From positions 104,709 through 168,708 of the forward strand of contig LNET01000038.1 of the NCBI GenBank assembly GCA_001464055.1: 64,000 nt of DNA, given 5' to 3'. Below, piece after piece: positions 16,483-25,925 of the stretch. The position numbers and the translations under genes were made by a program. The DNA comes from Burkholderiales bacterium Ga0077543. GTDB lineage: Bacteria; Pseudomonadota; Gammaproteobacteria; Burkholderiales; Burkholderiaceae_C. Within the stretch, counting starts at the first letter, position 1; each line of letters begins with the position of its first letter. The notes beneath the pieces were generated by a model that worked only from the letters and a program-made list of their open reading frames with translations, made no database searches and had not been told where the DNA came from.

Positions 16483-17835
16483 ATGAACGTTCATCCCCTG
16501 CGCCCACGCGATCACGAAGACGCGGCCCGTGTGGCCATCTCCTGGCTGACCGAGCGTCATCGCAAAGGCTGGCGCAACGCGTTCGAGGCCCTGCTGGATC
16601 TCTGGCGACCCGAAGGCCCGCGTGACGGCTGGCAGCTGGACGAAGACGGTATGACCATGGTGTCGATCAACGCCGGCGAGTGGTTGATCTCCCGTGGGGA
16701 GATCCACGCCCGTGGTGGCCCGCGCGAGATCAACGCCTACCTGCTGGGGCAGGAGGGCCCGTTTCTCACGCCCGGCCAGCGCGACTGGATCGCTCAACTG
16801 CGCGCACGGCCCCTGCGCCTGTACCGGGTCACCGACGTGCAGCCCGGCGCCGGCATGACCCTGATCGACGAGTTCGACCCGCAGGCCCCACCACAATCGG
16901 TGCGCGAGATCAGCGGCAGCCGCACCGCGAAGCTGGGCATGCTGATGGGCGCTCGCATCATGGAGGTCGCTGCCGGCGCGGGCATGGCCGGGCACCTTGA
17001 ACTCTCGGGGGCCATCTATCCCTTCTCCAAGCTGGCCGAGTCAGCCGTGCTGGCGCAGGCCCGTCAGGCGCTGGCCGGCTCTGCCGAGTTGAAGCTTCAC
17101 GTCGACAATCAACGTGATCTGTTCGAGCTGAAGATCGCCCGCGCCTGGCTGGACCAGTGGCTCGCGCCCGCACCGCTGCCGCAGATTCAGGATGCATCGA
17201 CCGGCGATCTCCTGCTCCTGGTGACCGACCACTACCGCGTGGTCGATGCGGCGGCGCTCGCCGCTTCCTTGGCGTCGCAGCCCGATGTCCACGGCGATGT
17301 ACGGCAGGGATGGAATCGCATGATCGAGAGCGCTGACGGCGCGCAGCGCAGCCTGTCGACCGTCAACCCAGGACGCAGCACCGACCGCGTCGAACTCTTC
17401 CACCGCACCCAGCGGCTGGCGGAAGATGGCCGCGCCTGGTTCGAAGGCATGGCCGGCGCGGCCGTGCAGCACCTGACGCGCGAGATCACCGATCCGGCCG
17501 GCCATCTCTCCCGGGCGGGCGGCGGCAAGGGTGCCAACAGCACGGGCCGCACGCCGCGATCCGCCTCCGCAGGCACTCCGGACCTGCCGCCCGAGGTCAT
17601 CGCACAGGCCATCGAGCATGCGCTCCATCGCCACTACGCCAACTGGGCTGACGAGACGATTCCCGCCCTGGGCGGACGCACGCCGCGCCAGGCCATCACC
17701 GCGCCGGCAGGCCTGGAGCGCGTGAAGGGCCTGCTGCGCGAGTACGAAGAAGGCGAACGGCAGCAGTCCGCCGCCCAAGGGCGGCCCGCCGTGTCCTACC
17801 AGTTCTTGTGGGATGCATTGGGGATCTCGAGATGA
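16483..17835 (+). CDS. Conserved hypothetical protein, possible MbcA/ParS-like C-terminal domain
   Basis: 450 residues, no signal or membrane segment. The body is a mixed alpha/beta protein I do not recognise. The last 90 residues (HRHYANWADETIPALGGRTPRQAI, then VKGLLREYEEGE, ending SYQFLWDALGI) resemble a C-terminal region seen in proteins annotated with MbcA/ParS/Xre toxin-binding or SEC-C type domains; this is a weak recollection. A Ser/Gly/Thr-rich linker (SRAGGGKGANSTGRTPRSAS) joins the two parts. ATG 16483 was chosen because the longer frame reads back through the toxin-antitoxin promoter. It ends in an ATGA overlap with the UPF0158-like gene, so the two are co-translated and probably work together. 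Confidence 0.7.
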   Translation: MNVHPLRPRDHEDAARVAISWLTERHRKGWRNAFEALLDLWRPEGPRDGWQLDEDGMTMVSINAGEWLISRGEIHARGGPREINAYLLGQEGPFLTPGQRDWIAQLRARPLRLYRVTDVQPGAGMTLIDEFDPQAPPQSVREISGSRTAKLGMLMGARIMEVAAGAGMAGHLELSGAIYPFSKLAESAVLAQARQALAGSAELKLHVDNQRDLFELKIARAWLDQWLAPAPLPQIQDASTGDLLLLVTDHYRVVDAAALAASLASQPDVHGDVRQGWNRMIESADGAQRSLSTVNPGRSTDRVELFHRTQRLAEDGRAWFEGMAGAAVQHLTREITDPAGHLSRAGGGKGANSTGRTPRSASAGTPDLPPEVIAQAIEHALHRHYANWADETIPALGGRTPRQAITAPAGLERVKGLLREYEEGERQQSAAQGRPAVSYQFLWDALGISR

Positions 17836-18323
17836 GCATGGATGACACCCCGCACGGCCACGGTAGCCATAACGCAAGGGTTTTGACCATCGACCTCGAG
17901 GAGCTGACCTGGGCATTGAACTCGCGCGACCCTCTCGGGGAGAGCAGCCACTGGCTGAACCTCGAGTCCGGGACGATCCTGTCCCTGATCGGACCCGATG
18001 CCGACAACGAAACCGACGCGGATCCACGGGATGACGACTGTTGGCTGTTCATCGAACCCATCGAGTCGTCAGTGGCCTTCCGCGTCATGGAGGAATTTGT
18101 CGATCAGTGCGGCGATGACCGGCTCGCACGGACTCTCGGGCAGGCGCTGCAAAAGCGCAAGCCCTTCCGTTGCTTCAAGGACGCGCTGGCTGCGCATCCT
18201 GCGCAACGTGAGGCCTGGTTTGCCTTCGAACGCCAGGCCATGGAGTCGATCGCACGGCAGTGGTGCGAAGAGCATGGCATCTCGGCCCGGTGGGCCACCC
18301 GGACGACCGAGCCTACGCCTTGA
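17832..18323 (+). CDS. UPF0158-like protein
   Basis: 163 residues, acidic, soluble. The pattern LTIDLEELTWALNS, LNLESGTI, WLFIEPIES, MEEFVDQ, KPFRCFKDAL and WFAFERQAMESIARQWCEEHGI follows the UPF0158 family, whose function is not established. It begins at the ATG inside the ATGA overlap with the preceding gene and its last 11 bases overlap the convergent oxygenase gene. The acidic insert DADNETDADPRDDD is a poorly conserved loop. A shared job with the upstream hypothetical protein is likely from the coupling. Confidence 0.75.
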   Translation: MSMDDTPHGHGSHNARVLTIDLEELTWALNSRDPLGESSHWLNLESGTILSLIGPDADNETDADPRDDDCWLFIEPIESSVAFRVMEEFVDQCGDDRLARTLGQALQKRKPFRCFKDALAAHPAQREAWFAFERQAMESIARQWCEEHGISARWATRTTEPTP

Positions 18324-20631
18324 GCCGCGTCAGATCGTCGAGGTCCGCCCGTCGCTGCGCGACCCTGCGCTCGTAGCTCGCCTGGTTCTTGGTGCACACC
18401 AGCACGTGCGGGCTGCCCTTGCGCTCGGTGCTGCAGTCGACGTCGTGCCGGCCCTGACGGATCGCGTCCTCGACGTGGCGTCGCGCAGCTTCGCGAGCCT
18501 TGAAGCGCCAGTCCTCCTGGTCGGCACTTTGCAGGAAGCGGCTCAGGGCCAGGCAGTGCTCGCAATGGCAGCTCAAGCGGGCCTCGCGCCGCCAGTCGGC
18601 AGGCGGTACCAAGTCCAGTGAGCAGCGTGCGCGCAGGTGGTCCAGCGCAGCGGCCCGCAACCGCAGGCAGGCCGGCCGTTTCAGCAGCGCGGGCCGCTCG
18701 GCGACACGGCGCAAGGCCGGAACGATGACGGCATCCATGCCATAGGTCTTGGGCCAGGCCAGCCAGTGCGTCACAGCCTGATCGGCCAGCGCAGACATGC
18801 CCGCGTGCCCGGTGGACGCGAGGGCGCGCAGCGTGTCGTGGAGCACACCCGCGCCGGCGCGCTCGCGACGCCACGCGTCGGCCGGGGACTGGGGTCGCGC
18901 CGGATCGCCCGGCATGGCATCGAGCAGCGCCTGGGCTGCGCCCACCAGTTGTCCCCGCCAGGTTGAAACAGCGGCAGCACGTGCCAGCAGGTCAGCGCAG
19001 CCGCCGATGTGGAGGTCGGCATTGCCCTGCACGACGGGCAGCAGCAGCGCACCGACGCGGGAGGCCGGCAGCAGCTTCAACGCCTGCACCAGGGCCTCGT
19101 TGTCGCCGGCCACGTAAGCACCGGCCGCGACGACCTTGGTCAGTATCGATTCGATGTGCTCGCGATCCTGGAGCCGCACCAGTTGCAACAGCATCACGCT
19201 CTCGGCGCTCGGCCCATCGTGGTCGCCACGAAAAGCTTGCACGGGCCAGCAGGCCAGCATCTCTGCGGCCAAAGCGTGGGCCTCGTGCCAGGGCGCATGG
19301 CCCGACTCGGCTCCGCCGTCGATCCAGGCCCTGACCATGCCGTCCAGCGCGGGCAACGAGGCTGCGAGACCTGCCCGCGCGATCAACCGCAGCCTCTGCG
19401 CATGCGGCCACAACACCAGGGCCGCCCGCTGGTAGCTGCGCTCGAACGAGGCGCCTTCGTTGCCTGTCGCCTCGTGAAAGTGCTGTTCGTCCGGCCCCAT
19501 GTCGGCCAGCGCTTCCGGCGGGCAGACCTCGCCATCGCTGAAGGGCAAGGGGCCCAGGGACACCAGGCCGCCGTCGGGCCGTCCCCAATCAGACAGGGTC
19601 AAGGAGCGATCGAAGACCTCGGCGACCCTGAACTCGTCATCGTCCCCGTTATCACCGTCTTCCTCGTCATCGTCGTGGTAGCGGCTGCGCCAGCGTCGGC
19701 CGGAGTAGCCGTTGTACTCCGCTGCACCACTCTCTTCGATGCGCAGCAGCGCCACGTGCAGATCGCAGGCGGCATCGCCCGCGGCCGCGGTCAGCACGGT
19801 GGCAACCGCAGCATCTGCGCCCTTGAGCGCAGAAAACGACAACTCGGCCGGCGTGTAGGCGTGTGCCAGCGGGTAGACCAGCTTGAGCGGCCGGTCCTCG
19901 TCTGGTCGCGCCGGCTCTTCGCACCAACGGCGCAACAAGCGCCCCAAAGCAGCCTTCTCCTTGTCGTACGACGGCGGACGGGGCAAGCGGCCGCGGCCCG
20001 TGCGTCGCAAGTTGTAGACGAGCACCAGCCGGCATCCCGAGTCGATGGGCAGCACCTCGTGCACGCAGTCGGCATAGAAGGCGGCCCAGGCGAGTTCGGA
20101 AACATCAGCGCAGCGCAGGTCGAGACGAGCTTCGCGTTCGCGATGACGGATCACCAGTTCACCGCCCGTGTGCAACGACGGCAGCGCGACGATCAGCGAG
20201 CCGAACATCCCGGGCGACTTCTCGGTGTCACGATGCTCGAGGAAAAAGCTGCCCTCGTCGTAGACCAGCAGCTTGTACAGCTCGGCCTCCACCCCGGCGC
20301 CTGCGCCGAGACCCGCGGCCGCGCGTTCGACGATGCCGTCCAGCATGGCCGGCCATTGCCTGCCCCGAATGCGAACGCGGTCGACGCCGATCTGCCAGGT
20401 GCGGCGCACGGAGGTGTCGACCAGCGTGTCTGCCCCGCGTCCATACGGGGCGCGCTCAGCCAGCGCGATGAGTTGAGCGGCCTGCGACGGCAGCAGCGGG
20501 AAGGCGATCGGGCCGATGCCTTCGACCTCGATCAGCGGAACATGCAAGGCGCACTTGCCAGCCGCAAAGAAGTCGCCCGGCGTCTGCACGGTTCGCAGGA
20601 TGGCCGCGAGCGCGTCGTTGATCGAATCCAT
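18313..20631 (-). CDS. Large 2OG-Fe(II) oxygenase-like protein with unknown C-terminal region
   Basis: 772 residues. The first 210 residues carry a 2-oxoglutarate/Fe(II) dioxygenase core: metal site H133-x-D135 (FFLEHRDTEKS) and H191 (CVHEV), with Arg201 (GCRLVLVYNL) as the 2OG-binding arginine; the order and spacing fit prolyl-4-hydroxylase-like enzymes. A very acidic stretch (DDDEEDGDNGDDDEF) near residue 330 separates it from about 430 residues of helical repeats with a few Cys (CHCEHC near the end) that I cannot place. ATG 20631 has AGGGAG six bases upstream; a TTG further up is less likely. Substrate unknown; a protein or nucleic-acid hydroxylase is possible. Confidence 0.75.
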   Translation of the reverse strand: MDSINDALAAILRTVQTPGDFFAAGKCALHVPLIEVEGIGPIAFPLLPSQAAQLIALAERAPYGRGADTLVDTSVRRTWQIGVDRVRIRGRQWPAMLDGIVERAAAGLGAGAGVEAELYKLLVYDEGSFFLEHRDTEKSPGMFGSLIVALPSLHTGGELVIRHREREARLDLRCADVSELAWAAFYADCVHEVLPIDSGCRLVLVYNLRRTGRGRLPRPPSYDKEKAALGRLLRRWCEEPARPDEDRPLKLVYPLAHAYTPAELSFSALKGADAAVATVLTAAAGDAACDLHVALLRIEESGAAEYNGYSGRRWRSRYHDDDEEDGDNGDDDEFRVAEVFDRSLTLSDWGRPDGGLVSLGPLPFSDGEVCPPEALADMGPDEQHFHEATGNEGASFERSYQRAALVLWPHAQRLRLIARAGLAASLPALDGMVRAWIDGGAESGHAPWHEAHALAAEMLACWPVQAFRGDHDGPSAESVMLLQLVRLQDREHIESILTKVVAAGAYVAGDNEALVQALKLLPASRVGALLLPVVQGNADLHIGGCADLLARAAAVSTWRGQLVGAAQALLDAMPGDPARPQSPADAWRRERAGAGVLHDTLRALASTGHAGMSALADQAVTHWLAWPKTYGMDAVIVPALRRVAERPALLKRPACLRLRAAALDHLRARCSLDLVPPADWRREARLSCHCEHCLALSRFLQSADQEDWRFKAREAARRHVEDAIRQGRHDVDCSTERKGSPHVLVCTKNQASYERRVAQRRADLDDLTRLKA

Positions 20632-20819
20632 GATCGGCTCCCTCAAGGCCGACAGTGTGCCCGGTGTCGTGCGACTCGCACCCGGTCGGCGCTACCGCAT
20701 CCGACGGTCGGAGGCGCCTGAACCGTTCGCCACGGCACGTTGTCGAACGGGACGCGCTTGCCGTGCCTCACGCCAGCAGCTTCAATCGAATCGACATCAG
20801 CGCAACGATGGAGGAACGC

Positions 20820-21077
20820 ATGGGCAGGAAAGGCACCGGAGTTGAAATCCGCGGCAGGGCCAGCCGCATCCGGTTCAGCCTGAACGGCGAAGGCGTGCGC
20901 CGAACGCTCAGGCGTGACGGCATGGCGGTCCCGCCGTCGGCAGAGACCCCCCGTCAGGGGCAAATGGCGAAAGCCCCGCCAGAACGCCGTCGTTTCGACT
21001 GGTCGACTGCGACGATCAGACCCGAAGATTCGCTCCGCATCGAGCCCCAACGACAACGGCCCCTCACCTTGCGATGA
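20820..21077 (+). pseudogene. Tyrosine integrase remnant, N-terminal arm-binding region only
   Basis: ATG 20820 with GGAGG five bases upstream begins MGRKGTGVEIRG, followed by SRIRFSLNGEGVRRTL. This is the start of the arm-DNA-binding (DUF3596-type) domain of phage/island tyrosine integrases. After about 40 residues the match fades (the expected PTPAN-type segment is scrambled) and a stop follows at 21077; the core-binding and catalytic domains are absent. It lies 34 bases from the 3' end of tRNA-His, a usual integration target. A decayed integrase of a lost or shrunken island is the simplest reading. Confidence 0.65.
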
Positions 21078-21083
21078 GGGGCC
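21058..21083 (-). terminator. Hairpin downstream of tRNA-His, candidate terminator
   Basis: GGCCCCTCA and TGAGGGGCC form a perfect 9-bp stem with an 8-base loop, 28 bases past the tRNA 3' end on the minus strand. No strong T-run follows, so it may be an attenuated or Rho-assisted terminator. Confidence 0.5.
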
Positions 21084-21111
21084 GCTGGAAGGGCTTTCGC
21101 CCGGTGTTACC

Positions 21112-21188
21112 TGGGGTGGCTGATGGGACTCGAACCCACGACAACCAGAATCACAATCTGGGACTCTACCAACTGAGCTACAGCCACC
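21112..21188 (-). tRNA. tRNA-His (GTG)
   Basis: Cloverleaf read on the minus strand: acceptor GTGGCTG / CAGCCAC, an extra 5' G (G-1) paired to C73 as expected for tRNA-His, D-arm AGCTCAGTTGGTAGAG, anticodon GTG in the loop ATTGTGA, T-loop GGTTCGAATCC, and an encoded CCA end. Its 3' end faces the integrase remnant. Confidence 0.95.
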
Positions 21189-21215
21189 ACCGAACCGGAG
21201 AGTATAGCCGCCAGC

Positions 21216-23138
21216 CTATTGCGAACCGTCGGTCGCAGGCCGGCTGCCGGCGGCAACCGCGGCTTCGTCCACCTCGACCTTGTAGCGGCGCTTCAGGGCC
21301 TGTTCGTAGGCGCGGGCTTCGGCAGCGGCCCAGATCCGGGCGTACTGGGTCTGCCATTCAGCCTCTTCCTGTGGCAGCTTTTCGCGCGGCAGCAGCTTGT
21401 TCACGCGCAGCACGACATATCCCTGCAAGCCCAGGTCGACACTGGTCAATGCCGGCAGCTTCTCCGGGTCGGCCGACAACACGGCATCGACCAGGGCCTT
21501 CGGCACACCCTGCGCCTGATCGCGCGAGACGATGGCCGTGGCACCCATGCCTTCGGCACTGGCCGGAGCCTTCTGCAGTTCTGCCAGGCGGGCCTGGCCC
21601 TGCTGGCGGGCCAGGGCCGCGGCTTGCTGGTCGATGACACGCAGGCGCACGGCGTCCTTGACCTCGGCCAGGGGCAGGACACGGGCTGGCGAATGCGTCA
21701 CGACACGGGCCGCCGTCAGCTGGCTGGACCCCGTTTCGATGGCGTCGGTGTTGCGCTTGTTCTGGATGGCGTCGCTGGAGAACAGGGCTTCCAGCAGCTT
21801 GGCTGAGGCCAGCGGTCCGGTGGCCCCCGGCGCCGCGGTGCGCTGCACCGTCGCTGTCTGCTTGCTGAGCTTGAGCCTGTCGGCCACCGGCTGCAGGCTG
21901 TCGGGTTGCTCATAGGCGGTGTTGGTGAACTGCTCCGCGGCTTCGGCGTAGCGCCGCTGTGCCAGCGACTTGCGCACCTCGGCCTCGATCTCGGCGCGCA
22001 CCGTGTCGAAAGGCTTGGCCTCGCCACCGCGCGTGGCCTCGAGTTTGATGATGTGGAAACCGAAATCGGTTTCGACGAGGTTGCTGATCTCGCCCGGCTT
22101 CATCGAGAAAGCGGCGTCCTCGAAGGGCTTGACCATGGAACCACGACCGAAGAAGTCGAGGTCGCCACCCTGGGCGGCGGAGCCCGGGTCGTCGGAACTC
22201 TTGCGAGCCACTTCGGCAAAGCTGGCTGGGGCCTTGCGCACTTCGGCCAGCAGTTCCTCGGCCCGCGCCTTGGCCTTGGCCTTGGCTTGCGCATCCATGC
22301 TGGCATCGGCCTTCACCAGCACGTGGCTGGCGCGGCGCTCTTCGGCCTGGGTGTAGCGGCTGCGGTTTTCCTCGTAGTAGCGGCGCAGGTCTTCCTCGGG
22401 CACGGCAACGCCCGCGCTCAACGCGTCGAGGTCAAGCACCACGTATTCGATGCTGGCCTGCTCGGGCGAGGTGAAGCTGGCTTCGTTCGCCTTGTAGTAG
22501 GCCTCGAGCTCGGCGTCCGAGGGGTTGATGCCGGCACGCAGGGCCATCGGGTCGAAGCGCTGGAACTGGATCTCTCGGCGCTGCAGCAGCGGGTCGACGG
22601 CCGCGGCCACGCTGGCGGCAGGGGCCAGCGAGGTTTCGGTGATGCCGCCCATCACCTGCTGCATGGCCAGGTCCTGACGCAACTGTGCCGCGAACATCTC
22701 CGAGCTCATGCCCTGGGCGTTCAGCAGCTCGCGGTTGACGCTGCCGTCGGGGTTGCGCACGCCCGCGAACTGAGGGTCGCTGACGAACAGCCGCTGCAGG
22801 CGCTGGTCGGTGGGGGCCAGGTGCTGGTCGCGCGCGGCCGCCAGCAGCAGGCGCTGGCGGATGAGCAGGTCCAGAGACTCTCGGCGCGCCTGCGGCGTGT
22901 CCAGCTGCCGGGCGTCGATGTCGGGCGTGCGCTCGCGCAGGCGCTCGACGTTGCGCTGATGGGCCTGGTCCCATTCGGCCCGGGTGATGCTCTGGCCGTC
23001 GACCGTGGCCACGGTGGCGTTGCCGCCTTCCGTGAAGCGGCTGTAGCCGTCGACGCCGAAGAAGACGAATGACGGAATGATGAGCAGCAGCAGGAAACCC
23101 AGCGTCAGCCGGGTGTGCGCGCGGACGAAATCGAACAT
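21216..23138 (-). CDS. ppiD: Peptidylprolyl isomerase PpiD
   Basis: 640 residues. An inner-membrane anchored periplasmic chaperone: cytoplasmic start [10 protein letters not shown], one transmembrane helix [17 protein letters not shown], then a SurA_N-like chaperone region, a parvulin domain ([10 protein letters not shown], then [20 protein letters not shown] and FGFHIIKLE) and a C-terminal chaperone part. It helps outer-membrane proteins leave the Sec translocon. ATG 23138 gives the canonical start next to the transmembrane segment; an upstream ATG in the frame adds a non-homologous leader. It follows hupB and tRNA-Val on the same strand, as in many proteobacteria where hupB-ppiD are neighbours. 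Confidence 0.93.
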   Translation of the reverse strand: MFDFVRAHTRLTLGFLLLLIIPSFVFFGVDGYSRFTEGGNATVATVDGQSITRAEWDQAHQRNVERLRERTPDIDARQLDTPQARRESLDLLIRQRLLLAAARDQHLAPTDQRLQRLFVSDPQFAGVRNPDGSVNRELLNAQGMSSEMFAAQLRQDLAMQQVMGGITETSLAPAASVAAAVDPLLQRREIQFQRFDPMALRAGINPSDAELEAYYKANEASFTSPEQASIEYVVLDLDALSAGVAVPEEDLRRYYEENRSRYTQAEERRASHVLVKADASMDAQAKAKAKARAEELLAEVRKAPASFAEVARKSSDDPGSAAQGGDLDFFGRGSMVKPFEDAAFSMKPGEISNLVETDFGFHIIKLEATRGGEAKPFDTVRAEIEAEVRKSLAQRRYAEAAEQFTNTAYEQPDSLQPVADRLKLSKQTATVQRTAAPGATGPLASAKLLEALFSSDAIQNKRNTDAIETGSSQLTAARVVTHSPARVLPLAEVKDAVRLRVIDQQAAALARQQGQARLAELQKAPASAEGMGATAIVSRDQAQGVPKALVDAVLSADPEKLPALTSVDLGLQGYVVLRVNKLLPREKLPQEEAEWQTQYARIWAAAEARAYEQALKRRYKVEVDEAAVAAGSRPATDGSQ

Positions 23139-23261
23139 CTGTTCAGGCCTGTTCCGGAATCGGGGGGAGTCGGGTGTGATCGACGCCTGCAACTGCAAAC
23201 GCGTGCGACGCCCAGGGCGCCATGGGTCCGCTGATGCGGCCTGGCGAATTCTATCCGGGGG

Positions 23262-23337
23262 TGGTGGGTGCTGACGGGCTCGAACCGCCGACCTACGCCT
23301 TGTAAGGGCGCCGCTCTACCAACTGAGCTAAGCACCC
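23262..23337 (-). tRNA. tRNA-Val (TAC)
   Basis: Minus-strand cloverleaf: acceptor GGGTGCT / AGCACCC with discriminator A and encoded CCA, D-arm TAGCTCAGTTGGTAGAGC, anticodon stem-loop with CTTACAA (anticodon TAC), T-loop GGTTCGAGCCC. It lies between hupB and ppiD. Confidence 0.95.
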
Positions 23338-23369
23338 GGAAGTGGTGAGCCGCGCGCTGCGGCCCCAAA

Positions 23370-23651
23370 TTACTTGACGCCGTTCAAGGCGTCTTTCAGG
23401 CCCTTGCCCGGGCGGAACTTCGGAACTTTCGAAGCCTTGATCTTGATGGCCGTGCCGGTACGCGGATTGCGGCCCGTGCGGGCCTTGCGTTTGTTCACGG
23501 CGAAAGTGCCAAAGCCGGTGATGGTGACGCTGTCACCCTTCTTGAGCGAAGTCTTCACAGCGCCGATGACGGCTTCCAAGGAACGGGTGGCAGCAGCCTT
23601 GGAAATGTCGGCCTGATGGGCGATGACTTCGATCAGTTCACTCTTGTTCAC
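23370..23651 (-). CDS. hupB: DNA-binding protein HU (HupB)
   Basis: 93 residues, full-length HU fold: [20 protein letters not shown] at the N-terminus, the [21 protein letters not shown] beta-arm region that intercalates into bent DNA, and the [14 protein letters not shown] end. The start is GTG at 23651, preceded by AGGGGAACC; there is no ATG in a suitable place. HU compacts the nucleoid. The hupB-tRNA-Val-ppiD order on one strand supports co-transcription. Confidence 0.95.
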   Translation of the reverse strand: MNKSELIEVIAHQADISKAAATRSLEAVIGAVKTSLKKGDSVTITGFGTFAVNKRKARTGRNPRTGTAIKIKASKVPKFRPGKGLKDALNGVK

Positions 23652-23803
23652 GTGGTTCCCCTCATCGGAATTCGTCGGGCTGGGCAGTGCGATGCCGAGG
23701 CGCGATTCTAGGGCCAAGCCCGAGCGGCCCGGACTGTACAAAAGCGGTGCCCGGGGTGGGAAGATGAGGGAGCTTTCACGCTTGACAAGGCGGCAGCGCG
23801 ATC

Positions 23804-24730
23804 CTATGGCGCGACCTGTGGCGCCACGACCTGAGGCGCGCGCACCACCAGCCACACGCCCACCGCCGTCATGCCCAGGCCGACGAGCACAGTGGTCGTC
23901 AGTTGTTCGTCGAACAGCCACCAGGCCAGCAGCGCCGTGCAAGGCGGCACCAAGTACATCAGGCTGCTGACGCGGGTGGCCGCACCGCGTTGCACCAGCA
24001 GGTAAAGCAAGGAACTGCCACCCAGCGTCAACACCAGCACCGACCAGGCCAGCGCACCGAGCAGTTCTGGGTGGAGCTCGACCCCCCCGGTTTCCAGCAA
24101 CGCCAGCGGCAGCGACAAGATCAGGGCAGCGCCCAGCTGCACGGTGTTTGCGGTGCGAACGTCACAAGGCGCGACGAATCGCTTCTGGTAGAGCGTGCCG
24201 GCTGTGATGGCCAGCAGGGCCACCAGTGCACAGCCCAGGTTGAATGCCGTGACTTCACCCAGGCCCAGCTTGCGCCCCACCACCAGCAGCAGCCCGGCCA
24301 GGCCCAGGGCCAGGCCAGCCCACTGCCGCGCAGTCACACGCTGGCCCTGGCCGCTGGCGGTCACCCACAGCGCCGTCAGCACCGGTTGCAGACCGACGAT
24401 CAAGGACACCGTGCCGGCGCCCATGCCGGACCGCACCGCCGCCCACACGCCGCCCAGGTAGCCGGCATGCATGCACAGGCCCGTCACGGCCAGATGCAGC
24501 CACTGCATGCGCGTGGCAGGCCAGAGGGCGCCGGACCACTGCACCCACACCAGGAAGGCCAGGATGGACAGCCCGTAGCGCCAGCACAGGAAGGTGAACG
24601 GCGGCGCATAGGGCATGCCGTACCGCGCGACGACAAACCCGGTGCTCCAGATGAGCACGAACAGGATGGGCATGGCCCGCAGCAAGGCGTCGCGGCGGTT
24701 GTTGTCTGCCGCCGGATGCAGGCCGGTCAC
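23804..24730 (-). CDS. DMT superfamily (EamA) transporter
   Basis: 308 residues with about ten hydrophobic helices in two EamA repeats (first from [17 protein letters not shown], second from [21 protein letters not shown]). EamA proteins export or exchange small metabolites such as amino acids; the substrate is not evident. GTG 24730 overlaps the pgsA stop (GTGA), giving translational coupling; ATG 24673 (MPILFVLIW) is an alternative start that would begin directly at the first helix. Confidence 0.88.
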   Translation of the reverse strand: MTGLHPAADNNRRDALLRAMPILFVLIWSTGFVVARYGMPYAPPFTFLCWRYGLSILAFLVWVQWSGALWPATRMQWLHLAVTGLCMHAGYLGGVWAAVRSGMGAGTVSLIVGLQPVLTALWVTASGQGQRVTARQWAGLALGLAGLLLVVGRKLGLGEVTAFNLGCALVALLAITAGTLYQKRFVAPCDVRTANTVQLGAALILSLPLALLETGGVELHPELLGALAWSVLVLTLGGSSLLYLLVQRGAATRVSSLMYLVPPCTALLAWWLFDEQLTTTVLVGLGMTAVGVWLVVRAPQVVAPQVAP

Positions 24731-25293
24731 GGCGCCTTGGCCCGGATCTCGGGTATCGCCTTGCGCAGGTAGTAGACCATCGACCAGACGGTGAGCACGG
24801 CCGCCACCCACATCAGCGCCGTGCCCCAGGGCCGGGTGTCAAACAGGCCGAACAAGGAGCCGTCGTAGAGCAGGAAGGGAATGGCCACCATCTGCGACGC
24901 GGTCTTCAGCTTGCCCAGCATGTGCACGGCCACGCTGCGCGAAGCCCCGATCTGCGCCATCCATTCACGCAGGGCCGAGATCGCGATCTCGCGGCCGATG
25001 ATGATCAGTGCGATCAGTGAATCGACCCGGCCCTGCTCCAGCAGCACCAGCAGGGCGGCACAGATCAGGAACTTGTCGGCCACCGGGTCCAGGAAGGCCC
25101 CGAAGGCCGAGGTCTGGTTGAGCTTGCGCGCCAGCCAGCCGTCGAGCCAGTCGGTCAGTGCGAACAGCACGAACAGGCCAGCCGCGATCTGGTTGCGGTG
25201 CTCTGGGGCCAGCGGCAGGTAGAAAACGCCCACGATCAGTGGAATCGCGCCAATGCGCGCCCAGGTCAGCAGCGTGGGAACCGTCAGGAACAT
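24727..25293 (-). CDS. pgsA: CDP-diacylglycerol-glycerol-3-phosphate 3-phosphatidyltransferase
   Basis: 188 residues, integral membrane enzyme making phosphatidylglycerol phosphate from CDP-diacylglycerol and glycerol-3-phosphate. The CDP-alcohol phosphotransferase signature DG-x2-AR-x8-G-x3-D-x3-D is complete: DGWLARKLNQTSAFGAFLD then PVADK. Several hydrophobic helices follow. ATG 25293 (MFLTVPTLLTWARI) is the usual start of the family. It overlaps the DMT transporter gene at its end. Confidence 0.95.
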   Translation of the reverse strand: MFLTVPTLLTWARIGAIPLIVGVFYLPLAPEHRNQIAAGLFVLFALTDWLDGWLARKLNQTSAFGAFLDPVADKFLICAALLVLLEQGRVDSLIALIIIGREIAISALREWMAQIGASRSVAVHMLGKLKTASQMVAIPFLLYDGSLFGLFDTRPWGTALMWVAAVLTVWSMVYYLRKAIPEIRAKAP

Positions 25294-25343
25294 CGTTTGA
25301 TTGTGCAGGCTGAGCGCGTTGCGGGCCGCGGCAGCCCGGGCAT

Positions 25344-25925
25344 TCACTGCAGGTCCAGGATCCGGGGCTTGAAGCGCATGGCGTCGTCGAACAGGAAGGT
25401 CTCCACCACTTTCCAGGGCCGCGGCAGGTGCGAGACCTGGCCGTAGGGTGCCGCCCGGTGCACGGCTTCGATGGCCAGCTGGGTGGCCTGGTTGCCGGTC
25501 TTGGGATGGCGCAGCACCTGGATCCTGCGCACGCTGCCGTCGCCATTGAGTTCGATCTCGAGCACCGGGATGGCCAACAGGCGGTCGGGTGCGCGCGACA
25601 GATAGCTCGTGTCGGGGTGGGCCTGCACGAGCCGGTGGGCCATCTGCCGCTGCAGTTCGAGCGGGGTGCGCGGGGTCGCCGGTGCTGGCAGGCTGACGCG
25701 CCTGGGCGCCGTGCTTGCAGCCGGGCCGCCAGGCGTGGCCTTGGGCACGACGCCAGGCGCGGTGGCAGCAGGTGCGGGTGTCGCGACGGGTGCGGGCAGC
25801 GGCGCCTGAACGGCGGGCGGCGGCTTTGGCGCGCCACAACCGACCAGCATCAAGAGGCTGGCCCAGGCGGCCCAGAAGGCGGCACGCGCACCGGGGCGCT
25901 GGGGGGTTCGTTCAATGCAGGGCAC
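25344..25925 (-). CDS. Lipoprotein with TonB-C-like domain
   Basis: About 193 residues: a lipobox (LLMLVGC) near residue 30, a Pro/Ala-rich linker of about 50 residues, then a domain with the TonB C-terminal character ([44 protein letters not shown], the usual sequence of the final TonB sheet and helix). Here it would sit in the periplasm tethered to a membrane without a transmembrane helix, so it is not a classical TonB. Start GTG 25925 overlaps the uvrC end by 14 bases; other starts are possible. Located between uvrC and pgsA on the same strand. Function unknown. Confidence 0.75.
   Translation of the reverse strand: MPCIERTPQRPGARAAFWAAWASLLMLVGCGAPKPPPAVQAPLPAPVATPAPAATAPGVVPKATPGGPAASTAPRRVSLPAPATPRTPLELQRQMAHRLVQAHPDTSYLSRAPDRLLAIPVLEIELNGDGSVRRIQVLRHPKTGNQATQLAIEAVHRAAPYGQVSHLPRPWKVVETFLFDDAMRFKPRILDLQ

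Noticed and set aside
24727..25839. A 370-residue version of PgsA
   Set aside because: The first 180 residues are out-of-frame reading through the lipoprotein gene; the family starts at MFLTVPTLLTWARI.
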